From Rhizobium leguminosarum (GTDB lineage Bacteria; Pseudomonadota; Alphaproteobacteria; Rhizobiales; Rhizobiaceae), in assembly GCF_001652265.1 (NCBI RefSeq), contig NZ_LWBS01000461.1:1-64000 (forward strand): a DNA stretch of 64,000 bases. Direction: 5' to 3'. Within the stretch, counting starts at the first letter, position 1. Each line of letters starts with the position of its first letter. The notes under the pieces were generated by a model that saw only the letters and a list, made by a program, of their open reading frames with translations, had not been told where the DNA came from and did not search any database. Both the position numbers and the translations under genes were made by a program. Of the stretch, positions 8,718-16,828 are shown one piece after another.

Positions 8718-8981
8718 ATGATCGATCCCTTCGAACAGTATGCCCGCCCTCACCCTGGCACCTTCGACAACGCTCTTGCGATCACCCCGGACAATGACAA
8801 CGATTTGTCGGTTGCTCCGAGCCTCATCTGGCTTGGAACGCCCGGCGACGTGCGGATTACCGCAATGAACGGAGAGACGGTCACGCTCAAGAATCCGAAC
8901 TTGCTGCCCTTCCTCTTTGCGAGGGCCAAGCGCATCCACGCGACCGGAACCACGGCCAGCGACATCGTTCTGTTGTGGTAA
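8718..8981 (+). CDS. Spike-base-like small virion protein
   Basis: An 87-residue protein with an NALAITPDNDNDLS segment, then LIWLGTPGDVRITAMNGETVTLKN and the ending RIHATGTTASDIVLLW. This layout (AITP-D, GDV, ATGTTA-DI-LW end) matches the small beta-rich 'spike base' family known from the Rhodobacter gene transfer agent and many phages, which decorates the capsid or supports fibres. It lies two bases after the preceding stop and three bases before the HNH gene. A virion surface role is inferred from family and context. Confidence 0.6.
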   Translation: MIDPFEQYARPHPGTFDNALAITPDNDNDLSVAPSLIWLGTPGDVRITAMNGETVTLKNPNLLPFLFARAKRIHATGTTASDIVLLW

Positions 8982-8983
8982 TC

Positions 8984-9337
8984 ATGAGCTTGCCGCCTCG
9001 CATCTGTTCCTGCAACAACATCGTGCCGCATGGCGAGCTTTGCGCTTGCCAGAAGAAGGCACGGCAGGAACGTGGTGCTCGCCACGATACACGGCGTCCT
9101 TCGGCCCGTGCCCGCGGCTATAACCATGAATGGCGCAAGGCCCGCTCAGAATACCTCGCCACGCACCCGCATTGCCGGGAGTGCAGCAATCACGGCGTCA
9201 CCCGCCTTGCATCCGTCGTAGATCACATCATCCCGCATCGTGGCGACAATAACCTGTTCTGGCACCGCGCCAACTGGCAGCCCCTTTGCGCGCCTTGCCA
9301 TAACAGCGTGAAGCAGCGGCAGGAGCGCGCACTATGA
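8984..9337 (+). CDS. HNH endonuclease
   Basis: A 117-residue protein. The N-terminal part has a CSCNN...CACQ cysteine cluster and a basic stretch (RQERGARHDTRRPSARARGYNHEW). The catalytic region has CRECSNHG, then DHIIPHRGDNNLFWHRANWQPLCAPCHNSVK, which is the His-Asn-His core with two CxxC zinc pairs. In HK97-like phages an HNH enzyme works with the large terminase in cutting packaged DNA. Here it lies in the same operon but nearly 2 kb before the terminases. The ATG 8984 start follows the previous stop closely, and its TGA overlaps the next ATG. Confidence 0.9.
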   Translation: MSLPPRICSCNNIVPHGELCACQKKARQERGARHDTRRPSARARGYNHEWRKARSEYLATHPHCRECSNHGVTRLASVVDHIIPHRGDNNLFWHRANWQPLCAPCHNSVKQRQERAL

Positions 9338-9597
9338 GGACGGTTCTCTATTCCTATCGCGGCCAGCGCTGGCTTATCGCCGAACTCGCAGACATCTCAG
9401 GAGTGCCCGCACCGACGCTGCATAAGCGGCTCGTGGCAGGCTGGACCTTGGAACAGGCCATCGCAACCCCGACCCCGAAGCAGCGCAGGCGGGGGGTGGT
9501 CTCCAATTTGGGAGCGTTTGAGGGGACCGGCGGGGGGAGCACCGCGCAAGAGAACCCGAATATAACTTTTTCAGGAAGCGATGCATGTCCGCAGTAA
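9334..9597 (+). CDS. Small helix-turn-helix protein
   Basis: An 87-residue product whose segment WLIAELADISGVPAPTLHKRLVAGWTLEQA has the pattern of a DNA-binding helix-turn-helix, as in many small phage proteins encoded beside HNH genes. The C-terminal third (GAFEGTGGGSTAQENPNITF) is low in complexity and probably unstructured. The start overlaps the HNH stop (ATGA), and its end overlaps the connector gene by 13 bases. It might regulate the operon or assist DNA packaging. Neither role can be shown from sequence. Confidence 0.55.
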   Translation: MRTVLYSYRGQRWLIAELADISGVPAPTLHKRLVAGWTLEQAIATPTPKQRRRGVVSNLGAFEGTGGGSTAQENPNITFSGSDACPQ

Positions 9598-9887
9598 GTC
9601 TTGACCTCGCCAAAGCTCATATGAAGGTGGATGGAACCGCCGAAGATGAGCTTATTTCCCTGTATCTTGAGGCTGCACAGACGTGGTGCGGGAACTACAT
9701 CGGCAAGCCGATCGCTGACCTTGACCCCGTTCCGGCAGACGTGAAAATCGCGATTTTGAAGCTCGTTTCCTTCTATTACGAGGTGCGCAGCCTCGCGACC
9801 TATGGCCTTTCCGTCGACATGGCACCGCAGGGCGTGACCTCGATCCTCGATAGCTACCGCGAAAAGTGGTTCACCGATGGCGAATAA
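9585..9887 (+). CDS. Head-tail connector protein (gp6-like)
   Basis: A 100-residue mostly helical protein beginning MSAVSLDLAKAHMKVDGTAEDELISLYLEAAQTWCGNYIG, the signature of the HK97 gp6-like connectors ('DLAKAHLRVD-DEDDLI-YL-AA'). These rings bind beneath the portal after packaging and lead to the tail. The middle VKIAILKLVSFYYEVR also fits. It starts inside the end of the preceding gene and overlaps the next by 11 bases. Length fits the family. Confidence 0.85.
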   Translation: MSAVSLDLAKAHMKVDGTAEDELISLYLEAAQTWCGNYIGKPIADLDPVPADVKIAILKLVSFYYEVRSLATYGLSVDMAPQGVTSILDSYREKWFTDGE

Positions 9888-10302
9888 GGACGGCCTTGAC
9901 GATCTCATGAAGGCGTTCGATCGGGTGAAGAAGGCCCCGCGTCAGCAGATTACGAAGACGCTTGTGGCTTCCGCGAACGAACTTGCCGATGCTCAGCAGC
10001 ACCTTGCGCCGAAGGATACCCACGCGCTTGCGAACAGCATCACCGTCACCGAACCCGGCGAGTTAACTCCCGCTTACTCGCAGCCGGGCGGCTCCCGCGT
10101 GGCCGGTGAAACGGAAGTGATTGTCACCGCTGGCAACAGTGAGGTGCGTTACGCGCACCTTGTCGAATACGGCACCAGCGACACCGAAGCGCAGCCGTAT
10201 TTCTGGCCCGCCCTTCGCCTTCTCCGCAACCGACTTCAGCAGGGTATCGACCGCGCCGGGCGGAAGGCCGTGAAGGACGCATGGGATAACAAGAATGTTT
10301 GA
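9877..10302 (+). CDS. HK97 gp10-like tail-completion protein
   Basis: A 141-residue protein with the family pattern: a basic helical N-terminus (DDLMKAFDRVKKAPRQQITKTLVASANELADAQ), the AP-DTHALANSITV turn, then VRYAHLVEYGT and QPYFWPALRLLR, which is the strongest signature (HLVEFGT-xx-Q-FLRPA) of HK97-gp10/minor tail component. It acts at the head-tail junction. Overlap with both neighbours supports coupled translation. Confidence 0.88.
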   Translation: MANKDGLDDLMKAFDRVKKAPRQQITKTLVASANELADAQQHLAPKDTHALANSITVTEPGELTPAYSQPGGSRVAGETEVIVTAGNSEVRYAHLVEYGTSDTEAQPYFWPALRLLRNRLQQGIDRAGRKAVKDAWDNKNV

Positions 10303-10708
10303 ACCGACCTTGGCCCTTCAGACTGCAATTCGCGGCGCGCTTGTGGATGCGCCGGGCGTGATTGCGCTCGTGCCCGCCGATCATATCCGTTCCGGCAGCA
10401 CCCGGCCCGACAAGATGCCGTGCATCATCATGAGCGACGGCAACACCGCGCTGCACGGGCATGACTACCGCAGCCAGCGCACGGCATGGGTTTACCTCGA
10501 CCTTCATATCTGGACGCTGGACGCTGGACAGGATGCGGCGAAGGAAATCGCGGGCGCTGTAATCGCAGCGCTCGACAAGCCCCTGAATTTTGAGGGATGC
10601 GACTGCGATCATTTCCGCGTCACGCGCTCGACCTTCCCGCGTGATCCGACGCCCGGTTATGGGCATGGCGTCCTGTCCGTCGAAGCCTTCATTCGGTGGA
10701 TTTTGTAA
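10295..10708 (+). CDS. DUF3168 tail-terminator-like protein
   Basis: A 137-residue protein. EPTLALQTAIRGALVDAPGVIALV, CIIMSDGN, and LDLHIWTLDAGQDAAKEIAGAVIAAL match DUF3168, which is structurally related to the lambda gpU/SPP1 gp17 tail terminators that cap the tail tube and join it to the head. Its presence shows the element codes for the tail's upper end although no tube subunit is seen. It overlaps the preceding gene by 8 bases, and its last base (A of TAA) is the first base of the next ATG. Confidence 0.82.
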   Translation: MFEPTLALQTAIRGALVDAPGVIALVPADHIRSGSTRPDKMPCIIMSDGNTALHGHDYRSQRTAWVYLDLHIWTLDAGQDAAKEIAGAVIAALDKPLNFEGCDCDHFRVTRSTFPRDPTPGYGHGVLSVEAFIRWIL

Positions 10709-11025
10709 TGCTGAACATCGGCAACATGGATCGCCGCATCACTATTGAGCGCGAAACGGAAACCGTGTCACCGTCCGGTGATGCGCGAAAGGTATGGGCG
10801 CCCGTCGAGACCGTATGGGCCGAAGTCCTTCAGCAAACGGCCAGCGAATTCTTCACTGGCTACGGCGAGGCCGAAACCGGCACCGTGATTTTCCGCGTCC
10901 GTTATCGCCCCGGCATCACGACCGCCGACCGCGTGAGCTATGACGGACAGCCCTACGGCCTCACGGAAATCAAGGAACTTGGCAGGCGCGATGCGCTCGA
11001 ACTTCGCGGCGAGGCGCTGAAGTGA
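10708..11025 (+). CDS. Head closure / head-tail adaptor protein
   Basis: A 105-residue protein starting MLNIGNMDRRITIERETETVSPSGDARKVW, followed by TVWAEVLQQTASEFF and FRVRYRPGITTADRVSYDGQPYGLTEIKELGRRDALEL. This is the standard pattern of the Phage_H_T_join / SPP1 gp16 family, which plugs the connector after packaging. ATG 10708 overlaps the previous stop by one base and gives the normal length. Confidence 0.9.
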   Translation: MLNIGNMDRRITIERETETVSPSGDARKVWAPVETVWAEVLQQTASEFFTGYGEAETGTVIFRVRYRPGITTADRVSYDGQPYGLTEIKELGRRDALELRGEALK

Positions 11026-11426
11026 CGCACCTTCGCGGCAGGAAGCCGCCCATCTCCCGCGACAGCAACGCACTGACGAAGGTGCCGGCAGCGCCGAAGC
11101 ATCTTGCGCCGTATGCGCGCGCCGAATGGAAGCGGATCATGCCCGGCCTCATTGAACGCGGCATCATCACGAAGGCCGATCTCAGCGGCCTTGAGGAACT
11201 TTGCGTCATTCGTGGCCTTGCCCGTGAATACGCCGACGCTCTTCGCGCCGACCCGCTGAACAAGGTTCTTTTCGGGATGCTGAACCGCGCCATGCAGACG
11301 GCCCGGCAGCTTGCGGCGGAATATGGTCTCTCGCCGGTATCGCGCGCCCGTGTCGGCAGCGCAGCCGCTGAAGACGACGAAGAACCGAACGCTATGATGA
11401 TCGGTAGGAACCGCGCCCGTGTCTAA
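11022..11426 (+). CDS. Terminase small subunit (P27 family)
   Basis: A 134-residue protein with APKHLAPYARAEWKRIMPGLIERGIITKADLSGLEELC, typical of P27-type TerS, which binds the packaging site of the DNA and hands it to the large subunit. The start is GTG at 11022, overlapping the previous TGA by four bases. The C-terminus overlaps the TerL start by eight bases. TerS and TerL lie late in this operon, after the head and connector genes, the reverse of the usual order. In a satellite, its own TerS would redirect packaging to its own genome. Confidence 0.87.
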   Translation: MTHLRGRKPPISRDSNALTKVPAAPKHLAPYARAEWKRIMPGLIERGIITKADLSGLEELCVIRGLAREYADALRADPLNKVLFGMLNRAMQTARQLAAEYGLSPVSRARVGSAAAEDDEEPNAMMIGRNRARV

Positions 11427-13059
11427 GAGCGCGTTCCCGCACTGGATTTACGACGGTAGCGCCATCGCCGACCCGCTCGGCTATGGACAGGATGCCGTTG
11501 ACTTCATTCGGGCGCTGAAGCACCCGGCCAGCACCGCTCCGAAGGGCCGTTTCCAGCTTTACGACTTTCAGGAGCGCATGACGCGCCGCATCTATGGCCC
11601 GCGCAACGCGGATGGAAGCCGGATCGTGCGGACGGTTTTCCTCATGCTGCCGCGCGGCAATCGTAAGACCAGCATCGCCGCAGCGTGGGCGCTTCTCCAT
11701 ACCATCGGCCCGGAAGCCCGCCCGGCTGGACAGGCCATCTTTGCCGCGTCCGACCGTGAACAGGCCGGTATCGGCTTCAAGGAAGCCGCCAACATCGTGC
11801 GTGAGGATCGCCGCATCGTGGCCGCGACCCGCATCTATGACGCCCATAACTCGGCGAAAAAGATCACCTGCCGCCCGAACAAGGCCGAATTGCTCGCAGT
11901 TTCCAGCGATGGCGCGGCCCAGCACGGCAAGACGCCCAGCTTTGTGCTTGTGGACGAAATCCATGCTTGGAAAGGCCGTGACCTTTGGGAAGCCCTGAAG
12001 TCCGGCATGGCAAAGGTTCCCGATACTCTCATGATTATCGCCACGACCGCAGGCCGTGGACAGGAAAACATCGGTTTCGAGCTCTACGACTACGCCCGGA
12101 AGGTCGCGACCGGCGAGATTGACGACCCTGCTTTCTTGCCGATCATCTTCGAAGCCGATCCCGGTGATGATTGGCGCAATGAAGCGGCATGGCACAAGAT
12201 CAATCCGGGCCTCACGCACGGCTTTCCCGATCTTGGCGGCTTGCGCACGATGGCGCGGGAGGCAGAACACCGGCCCGCCGAACGGTTCGCGTTCCAGCAG
12301 TTCCATCTGAATATCTGGCAGGCCGCTTCCCGCGATCCGCTGTTCGATATGGCCGTGTATGACGCCGGGCGCGATCCGAACTTTGATCTCGCCGAACTTG
12401 AGGGCCTTCCTTGCTATCTCGGCGTTGACCTGTCCCGCTCCGGCGATCTAACCGCCCTTGTGGCCGCGTTCCGTCATGAGGATGGCGGGATCTCGCTTCA
12501 CCCGTGGTTCTATCTGCCGTCCGAGGGGCTGGACGACAAGGCCAAGGTCGAACAGGCTCCCTATCCTAGGTGGCGCGACGACAAGCTGTTGAACGTCATT
12601 GACGGCCCGGTGATCGAACCCGACGTGATCGCCGACCAGATTATCAACATTTGCGGCACCTATGACGTGCGCGAAGTTATCTTCGATCCGTCGCTTGCCG
12701 GGCCGCTCATGTCGAAGCTCATGGATCACGGCATCAACGTGCTTCAGCTTCCGCAGACGGCCAAGCACATGCACGGCCCGATTTGCGATCTCGAGCGCGT
12801 CGTGAACGGCCGTCGTATCCGGCACGGCGCGCACCCGATCCTTCGCAATCACTTCGAAAGCGTCGTGGTGAAGCGTGCGACCAGCGCCAGCGAATTGACC
12901 ACGATGCACAAGGGCACCCGCCACAGCAACCACATCGACGGCGCTATTGCTTCCGCGCTGGCCGTCTTCCGGGCCGCTGCGAACGATAACCAGCGCTCAA
13001 TTCATGACCTCGACCCCGAAGATTACGACCGGCTCTTTGAAGAAGCCGAAGCCGCATAA
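11419..13059 (+). CDS. Terminase large subunit
   Basis: A 546-residue packaging motor and nuclease. The ATPase domain has a Walker A-like loop, LPRGNRKTS (about residues 75-83), and the Walker B segment FVLVDEIHAW (about 175-184), followed by the coupling motif IATTAG. The nuclease domain has GVDLSRSGDLTAL, then EVIFDPS and HIDGAIASALAVF with conserved acidic residues. It starts at GTG 11419. The protein belongs to the terminase_1 / HK97-like group and is intact. It pairs with the P27 TerS just upstream and probably the HNH protein. The sequence does not show whether it uses cos or headful cutting. Confidence 0.93.
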   Translation: MSKSAFPHWIYDGSAIADPLGYGQDAVDFIRALKHPASTAPKGRFQLYDFQERMTRRIYGPRNADGSRIVRTVFLMLPRGNRKTSIAAAWALLHTIGPEARPAGQAIFAASDREQAGIGFKEAANIVREDRRIVAATRIYDAHNSAKKITCRPNKAELLAVSSDGAAQHGKTPSFVLVDEIHAWKGRDLWEALKSGMAKVPDTLMIIATTAGRGQENIGFELYDYARKVATGEIDDPAFLPIIFEADPGDDWRNEAAWHKINPGLTHGFPDLGGLRTMAREAEHRPAERFAFQQFHLNIWQAASRDPLFDMAVYDAGRDPNFDLAELEGLPCYLGVDLSRSGDLTALVAAFRHEDGGISLHPWFYLPSEGLDDKAKVEQAPYPRWRDDKLLNVIDGPVIEPDVIADQIINICGTYDVREVIFDPSLAGPLMSKLMDHGINVLQLPQTAKHMHGPICDLERVVNGRRIRHGAHPILRNHFESVVVKRATSASELTTMHKGTRHSNHIDGAIASALAVFRAAANDNQRSIHDLDPEDYDRLFEEAEAA

Positions 13060-13070
13060 GGATACCTGCA

Positions 13071-15797
13071 ATGGATGAAGGCCAGCGCCTTTTAGTCACC
13101 TTCGAAGCCCGCCTGAACAAGTATGAGCGCGATCTTGAGCGCTCCAAGGGCAAGAGCCGCACCAACTTCCGGGCAATTCAGAAGGAAGCAGAGACCGCTG
13201 CTTCCGGTATCGAGAAGGCTATGGGCGGCGCAATGAAGACGCTCGGCAGCTTCGGCAAGGGCTTGCTCGGCGGTATCGCCGGCGGGCTGGCCGTGGGCGG
13301 CCTGGACCAGATCATTGGCCGCGTCGGCGAGCTTGCCAAGGGTGTTGCCGAAGTCGGCGACATGGCAAAGATGGCCGGCCTGAAGGTGAAGGACTTTCAG
13401 GAACTCAAGTATGTGGCCGAACAGAACCGCATTCCCGTTGACGCCCTGACCGACGCCATGAAGGAGCTTTCCCTTCGCGCTGATGAGTGGATTAAGACCG
13501 GTTCCGGCAGCGGCGCGGAATCTTTCCAGCGCATGGGCTACAGCGCGCAAGAGCTTGCCCGGAAGCTCGAAGATCCGAAGGCCCTTTTGCTCGATATCAT
13601 CGATCGAATGCAGCGCCTCGACAGCGCGGCCCGCATCCGCGTCTTCGATGAAGTCTTCGGTGGACAGGGCGGCGAAAAGTTCGTGCAGCTTATCGACCGT
13701 GGAACGGACAGCATCCGCGCGACGATCAAGGAAGCCAACGACCTCGGCATTGTCATGGATGAAAAGCTCGTCCAGCGCGCCGACGAATTTGACCGCAAGT
13801 GGTCCGCTGCCGCAAGCTCTTTCGGCGTCTATTGGAAGGAAGCCTTCCTTAGCGTGGCCTTCCTCGCCGACGACTTCCTCGACCGCTTTAACAAGGTTGA
13901 CGAACAGACGACGCGCAACGTGCAGTCCGCTCTTGTATCGACCTATCAGAAGCTCGAAACGGCGAAGACGCGCCTTGCCGATCTCATGCAGGAAAAGGGT
14001 GCATTCCCTGACGACCCGACCATTGATCTAAACATTGAACGTCAGAAGCAGCTTGTCGAGGAACTGACCGGCAAGGCCATGAAGCTTCGCGACGTTCTCG
14101 ACCGGCGCAACGGCTATAGCGAGAATTTCGTTTACAAGGCTGGAGAAGACGCCAAGGGCGCAACTCCCCCTGTGAACAACCTCAACAACGCCCTGTCCGG
14201 TAGCGGCAGTGCCGCAGCAAAGGCCGTTGACGGTATTAAGAGCTATTCCGACGCTATCCGCGCGCTGAAGGAAGAGGTGCCTGATTTGGCGAAGTCGCTC
14301 GCCGACCTCGACGCGAAGGCGAAGATTGATGCCATCTATCAGAAGGCCATTTCGCAGGCGGGCGGACAGCGTGAAATCGCCCTGGCGAATGAGATGCGCG
14401 GCAAGGCGCTTTCTTCGCTCAGCCTCCAGAGCGCGACGGACGACCCGACGACCTACCTTTCTGCCATTCTCGCAAATGGCAAGGGCAAGGATAGCTTGAC
14501 CGGAATGCAGACGGCGTTCCGCGAGAAGCTGGCGAAGATGATTGCCAGCATGCCCGACGACCTGAAGGGCGGCGTCACCATCAATTCCGGCTTCCGCGAT
14601 ATCGCCCGGCAGCAGCAGCTTTGGCTTGACGCCTTGAAGAAGCATGGATCCCCGGAAGCGGCCCGCAAGTGGGTGGCACCGCCCGGCAACAGTCAGCACA
14701 ACAAGGGCAACGCCGCCGATCTCGGCTATTCGAACGATCGCGCCCGCGACTGGGTGCATGCGAACGCTGGTAATTTCGGCCTGTCCTTTCCGCTCTCGAA
14801 TGAGAATTGGCACATTGAGGACGCCGACGCCCGCACCAAGAATACCGCCGACGAAATCCAGCGCCTGACCGATGCGGCGCAGAAGCAGGCCGAAGCCTAT
14901 GGTCAGATCACCGGCAGCGCCCGCGAATATACGGCGCAGCAGGGCATTGAACAGCAGGCGCTCGGCATGACCGCGCAGCAGGCGGCAGCGCTTCGCTACG
15001 AACAGGAAATGCTCAATGAAGCCCAGCGCGCCGGTATTGCGCTCACGCCGCAGCAGCGGCGGGAAATCGCCGGCCTTGCGCAAGGTATGGCTTCGGCTGA
15101 AACCAGCGTGGACAGCTTCCGGCAGAAGCAGGAGGACGCGGCGGAAACTGCCCGCTTCTTCGGCGAGGGCATGACGGATGCCCTGACCGGCATCATCACC
15201 GGCACGACGACGGCGCAGGAAGCATTGCAGTCGATGCTTCAGACGCTCGTGAAGGCGACTTTACAAGCCGCGCTCATGGGCGAAGGTCCGCTTGCGAACT
15301 TGTTCGGCACCGCGCCGAAGTCCGGCAGTGGCGGGGTTGGCTTCGGTGGACTGTTCGCCGGCCTGCTTGGCTCGCTGTTCGGCTTTGCCGAAGGTGGCTA
15401 TACCGGCGACGGCGGGAAGCATGAACCGGCAGGCGTCGTGCATCGTGGCGAATTCGTCATGTCCAAGGCCGCAACGCGCCGGCTCGGCGCAGGCAACCTT
15501 GATGCCATGCATCGGGCCGCACTTCGCGGCGGGTATGCCGAAGGCGGCTATGTCGGCAGCGCCCCGGCGCTTCGCAAGCCCGATCTCGTGGCCGCGAACG
15601 GCAACGCCGCGCCGGTCCAGCAGATCACCATTTCGGCGCCCGTCACCGTGAATGCCAACGGCGGGACGCCGGAACAGAATAACGACCTTGCCGCGAAGAT
15701 GGCCCGGGAGATGGAACAGTCCATGCGCGGCAAGGTCGCTGAAGAGATCCGTCGCCAGACTAGGCCGGGGAACTACATGAATCAGAGGGCGCGCTAA
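13071..15797 (+). CDS. Tape-measure protein with embedded M15 peptidase domain
   Basis: A 908-residue, largely coiled protein. The N-terminus (LLVTFEARLNKYERDLERS) and hydrophobic GKGLLGGIAGGLAVGGL fit tape measures that set tail length. A D-Ala-D-Ala carboxypeptidase-like M15 domain lies at about residues 495-590: SGFRDIARQQQLW (from about 506), SQHNKGNAADLGY (about 541; zinc His and Asp), and NENWHIED (about 579; zinc His). The C-terminus has glycine-rich FAEGGYTGDGGKHEPAGVVH and RGEFVMSKAATRRLGAG, typical of tape measures. The peptidase would cut peptidoglycan during DNA entry. It is the last gene of the operon; no tail-tip genes follow. Confidence 0.9.
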   Translation: MDEGQRLLVTFEARLNKYERDLERSKGKSRTNFRAIQKEAETAASGIEKAMGGAMKTLGSFGKGLLGGIAGGLAVGGLDQIIGRVGELAKGVAEVGDMAKMAGLKVKDFQELKYVAEQNRIPVDALTDAMKELSLRADEWIKTGSGSGAESFQRMGYSAQELARKLEDPKALLLDIIDRMQRLDSAARIRVFDEVFGGQGGEKFVQLIDRGTDSIRATIKEANDLGIVMDEKLVQRADEFDRKWSAAASSFGVYWKEAFLSVAFLADDFLDRFNKVDEQTTRNVQSALVSTYQKLETAKTRLADLMQEKGAFPDDPTIDLNIERQKQLVEELTGKAMKLRDVLDRRNGYSENFVYKAGEDAKGATPPVNNLNNALSGSGSAAAKAVDGIKSYSDAIRALKEEVPDLAKSLADLDAKAKIDAIYQKAISQAGGQREIALANEMRGKALSSLSLQSATDDPTTYLSAILANGKGKDSLTGMQTAFREKLAKMIASMPDDLKGGVTINSGFRDIARQQQLWLDALKKHGSPEAARKWVAPPGNSQHNKGNAADLGYSNDRARDWVHANAGNFGLSFPLSNENWHIEDADARTKNTADEIQRLTDAAQKQAEAYGQITGSAREYTAQQGIEQQALGMTAQQAAALRYEQEMLNEAQRAGIALTPQQRREIAGLAQGMASAETSVDSFRQKQEDAAETARFFGEGMTDALTGIITGTTTAQEALQSMLQTLVKATLQAALMGEGPLANLFGTAPKSGSGGVGFGGLFAGLLGSLFGFAEGGYTGDGGKHEPAGVVHRGEFVMSKAATRRLGAGNLDAMHRAALRGGYAEGGYVGSAPALRKPDLVAANGNAAPVQQITISAPVTVNANGGTPEQNNDLAAKMAREMEQSMRGKVAEEIRRQTRPGNYMNQRAR

Positions 15798-16111
15798 CGA
15801 CTCATAGCGAGTCACTGGCGCGTTTCGTGCGCCCGGACGTGCCTTTCCTCATCCGACACCGGGAACGACTCTCAGTGACTCGTTACGGCGGAAACGCGGA
15901 ACGATCCATGTCCGACCGGAGATAGGTTCCGCGACCGGGAGCGCAGCGACCGGGCCGGAGCCCTCTCGTATCGGCATAGGATGCTTCCCGCCCGGAAGCA
16001 CTCCCCATCCGCAGGATATCTAATCTTCCGGCCAGACGTTTCACCCGTTCGCGCCGCAAGGCGCGGGCAAGGCCGAAGGCCGCCGCAGGGGAGCCGCCGC
16101 AGGCGGCGAGT
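15798..16111 (+). other. Structured non-coding stretch after the head operon
   Basis: About 310 bases with no supported gene and several fold-back segments. These are GACTC-ATAGC-GAGTC (15799-15813), GGCGC/GCGCC (15817-15833), GCGACCGGG twice near 15930-15955, and GCCGCCGCAGG twice near 16080-16105. GTGACTCGTTACGG near 15879 partly matches the 15-bp repeat described below. It could hold the operon terminator, a packaging site or an RNA. None is proven. Confidence 0.45.
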
Positions 16112-16242
16112 ATGTCCGTAACGCTTATGGTAATTTTTCGTCTTTTATATGTATATTCTTATCTATGTATCTACGTGCATAACATACGGCCACTAAGCGT
16201 TACGGACATCGCGGGACGCATGACCACAAGCGTTACGGACAT
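16112..16242. repeat. Three copies of the 15-bp repeat AAGCGTTACGGACAT around an AT-rich core
   Basis: Copies are at 16113-16127 (minus orientation, inside 16112-16128), 16195-16209 and 16228-16242 (both plus). All contain the identical 15 bases, with CCA a few bases before the core. The first is separated from the others by about 65 bases that are very AT-rich (TTTTTCGTCTTTTATATG onward). This arrangement resembles iteron-type replication origins or clustered operators. A fourth copy is at 17186-17200. Confidence 0.85.
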
Positions 16243-16267
16243 CTCTATGTCGACTTGACGCCATACT

Positions 16268-16283
16268 TATATACGTGTATATA
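16268..16283 (+). promoter_or_regulatory. Palindrome TATATAC-GT-GTATATA
   Basis: A perfect 7-bp inverted repeat with a 2-base spacer, 28 bases before the chosen start of the RHH gene. It may overlap that gene's promoter. A ribbon-helix-helix protein acting on its own promoter at such a site is a common arrangement, but binding is inferred. Confidence 0.5.
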
Positions 16284-16310
16284 TCAACTATCGAAATCGG
16301 AGTTACCCAT

Positions 16311-16757
16311 TTGACGCAGCCGCCTGTCACCGTTCGCCTTGATCCCCGCCGCCTCGACCAGTTGAAGGCCATCGCCTCAGCTATGAAGCTCACGAATGCG
16401 GGCGTTATCGCCGCCCTCATTCGCGACAAGATCGCTGAAGGCGTCATTCCGGCAGATATCCCCGGCACCGAAGTTCGCAAGGTCGCGAACGGCGTGACGG
16501 TTAGCCTTCGCGAAGGCGACGAAACCACGATGACCGCAGCGGGCGCACGTAAGCTCGCCACGACCATTCGTGAAGTAGTCGCCGGCAACGCGGCACCGAC
16601 CACGATCAACCCCGGCTTTAATTTCTCGGTGCATAAGCAGGGCACGGGCTTGAAGGTAGTTCTGCCGTTCGGCGGCGCGAATGTTCAGGATGCCGTGGCG
16701 TTTCCGCCCGACCTTGCGCTCGACCTCGCCGACTTGATCGAGAAGGCCGCCGCATAA
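16311..16757 (+). CDS. Ribbon-helix-helix DNA-binding protein
   Basis: A 148-residue protein whose N-terminus (VTVRLDPRRLDQLKAIASAMKLTNAGVIAALIRDKIAEG) has the strand-helix-helix pattern of Arc/MetJ-type regulators. The rest (about 50-148) has no recognised family. I chose TTG 16311 because GGAG lies 8 bases upstream; a GTG at 16275 would run through the palindrome above and has no ribosome binding site. The position next to the repeats and AT-rich core suggests it is the element's regulator, partition-like or replication-control protein. It ends just before a strong hairpin terminator. Confidence 0.7.
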   Translation: MTQPPVTVRLDPRRLDQLKAIASAMKLTNAGVIAALIRDKIAEGVIPADIPGTEVRKVANGVTVSLREGDETTMTAAGARKLATTIREVVAGNAAPTTINPGFNFSVHKQGTGLKVVLPFGGANVQDAVAFPPDLALDLADLIEKAAA

Positions 16758-16762
16758 GGAAA

Positions 16763-16794
16763 AACCCCGGCGAGTGCTTAGGAGCGCCGGGGTT
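16763..16794 (+). terminator. Terminator hairpin after the RHH gene
   Basis: A perfect 10-bp stem, AACCCCGGCG (16763-16772) and CGCCGGGGTT (16785-16794), with a 12-base loop. It begins 6 bases after the stop codon; a T-run is lacking. Confidence 0.7.
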
Positions 16795-16828
16795 CAATGC
16801 CACAATCTTGATAAACCGATTGTTCACA

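Noticed and set aside
15798..16300. Possible CRISPR array in the repeat-rich region
   Set aside because: Repeats are short, irregularly spaced and in both orientations, with no spacer pattern. No CRISPR array was seen anywhere in the window.
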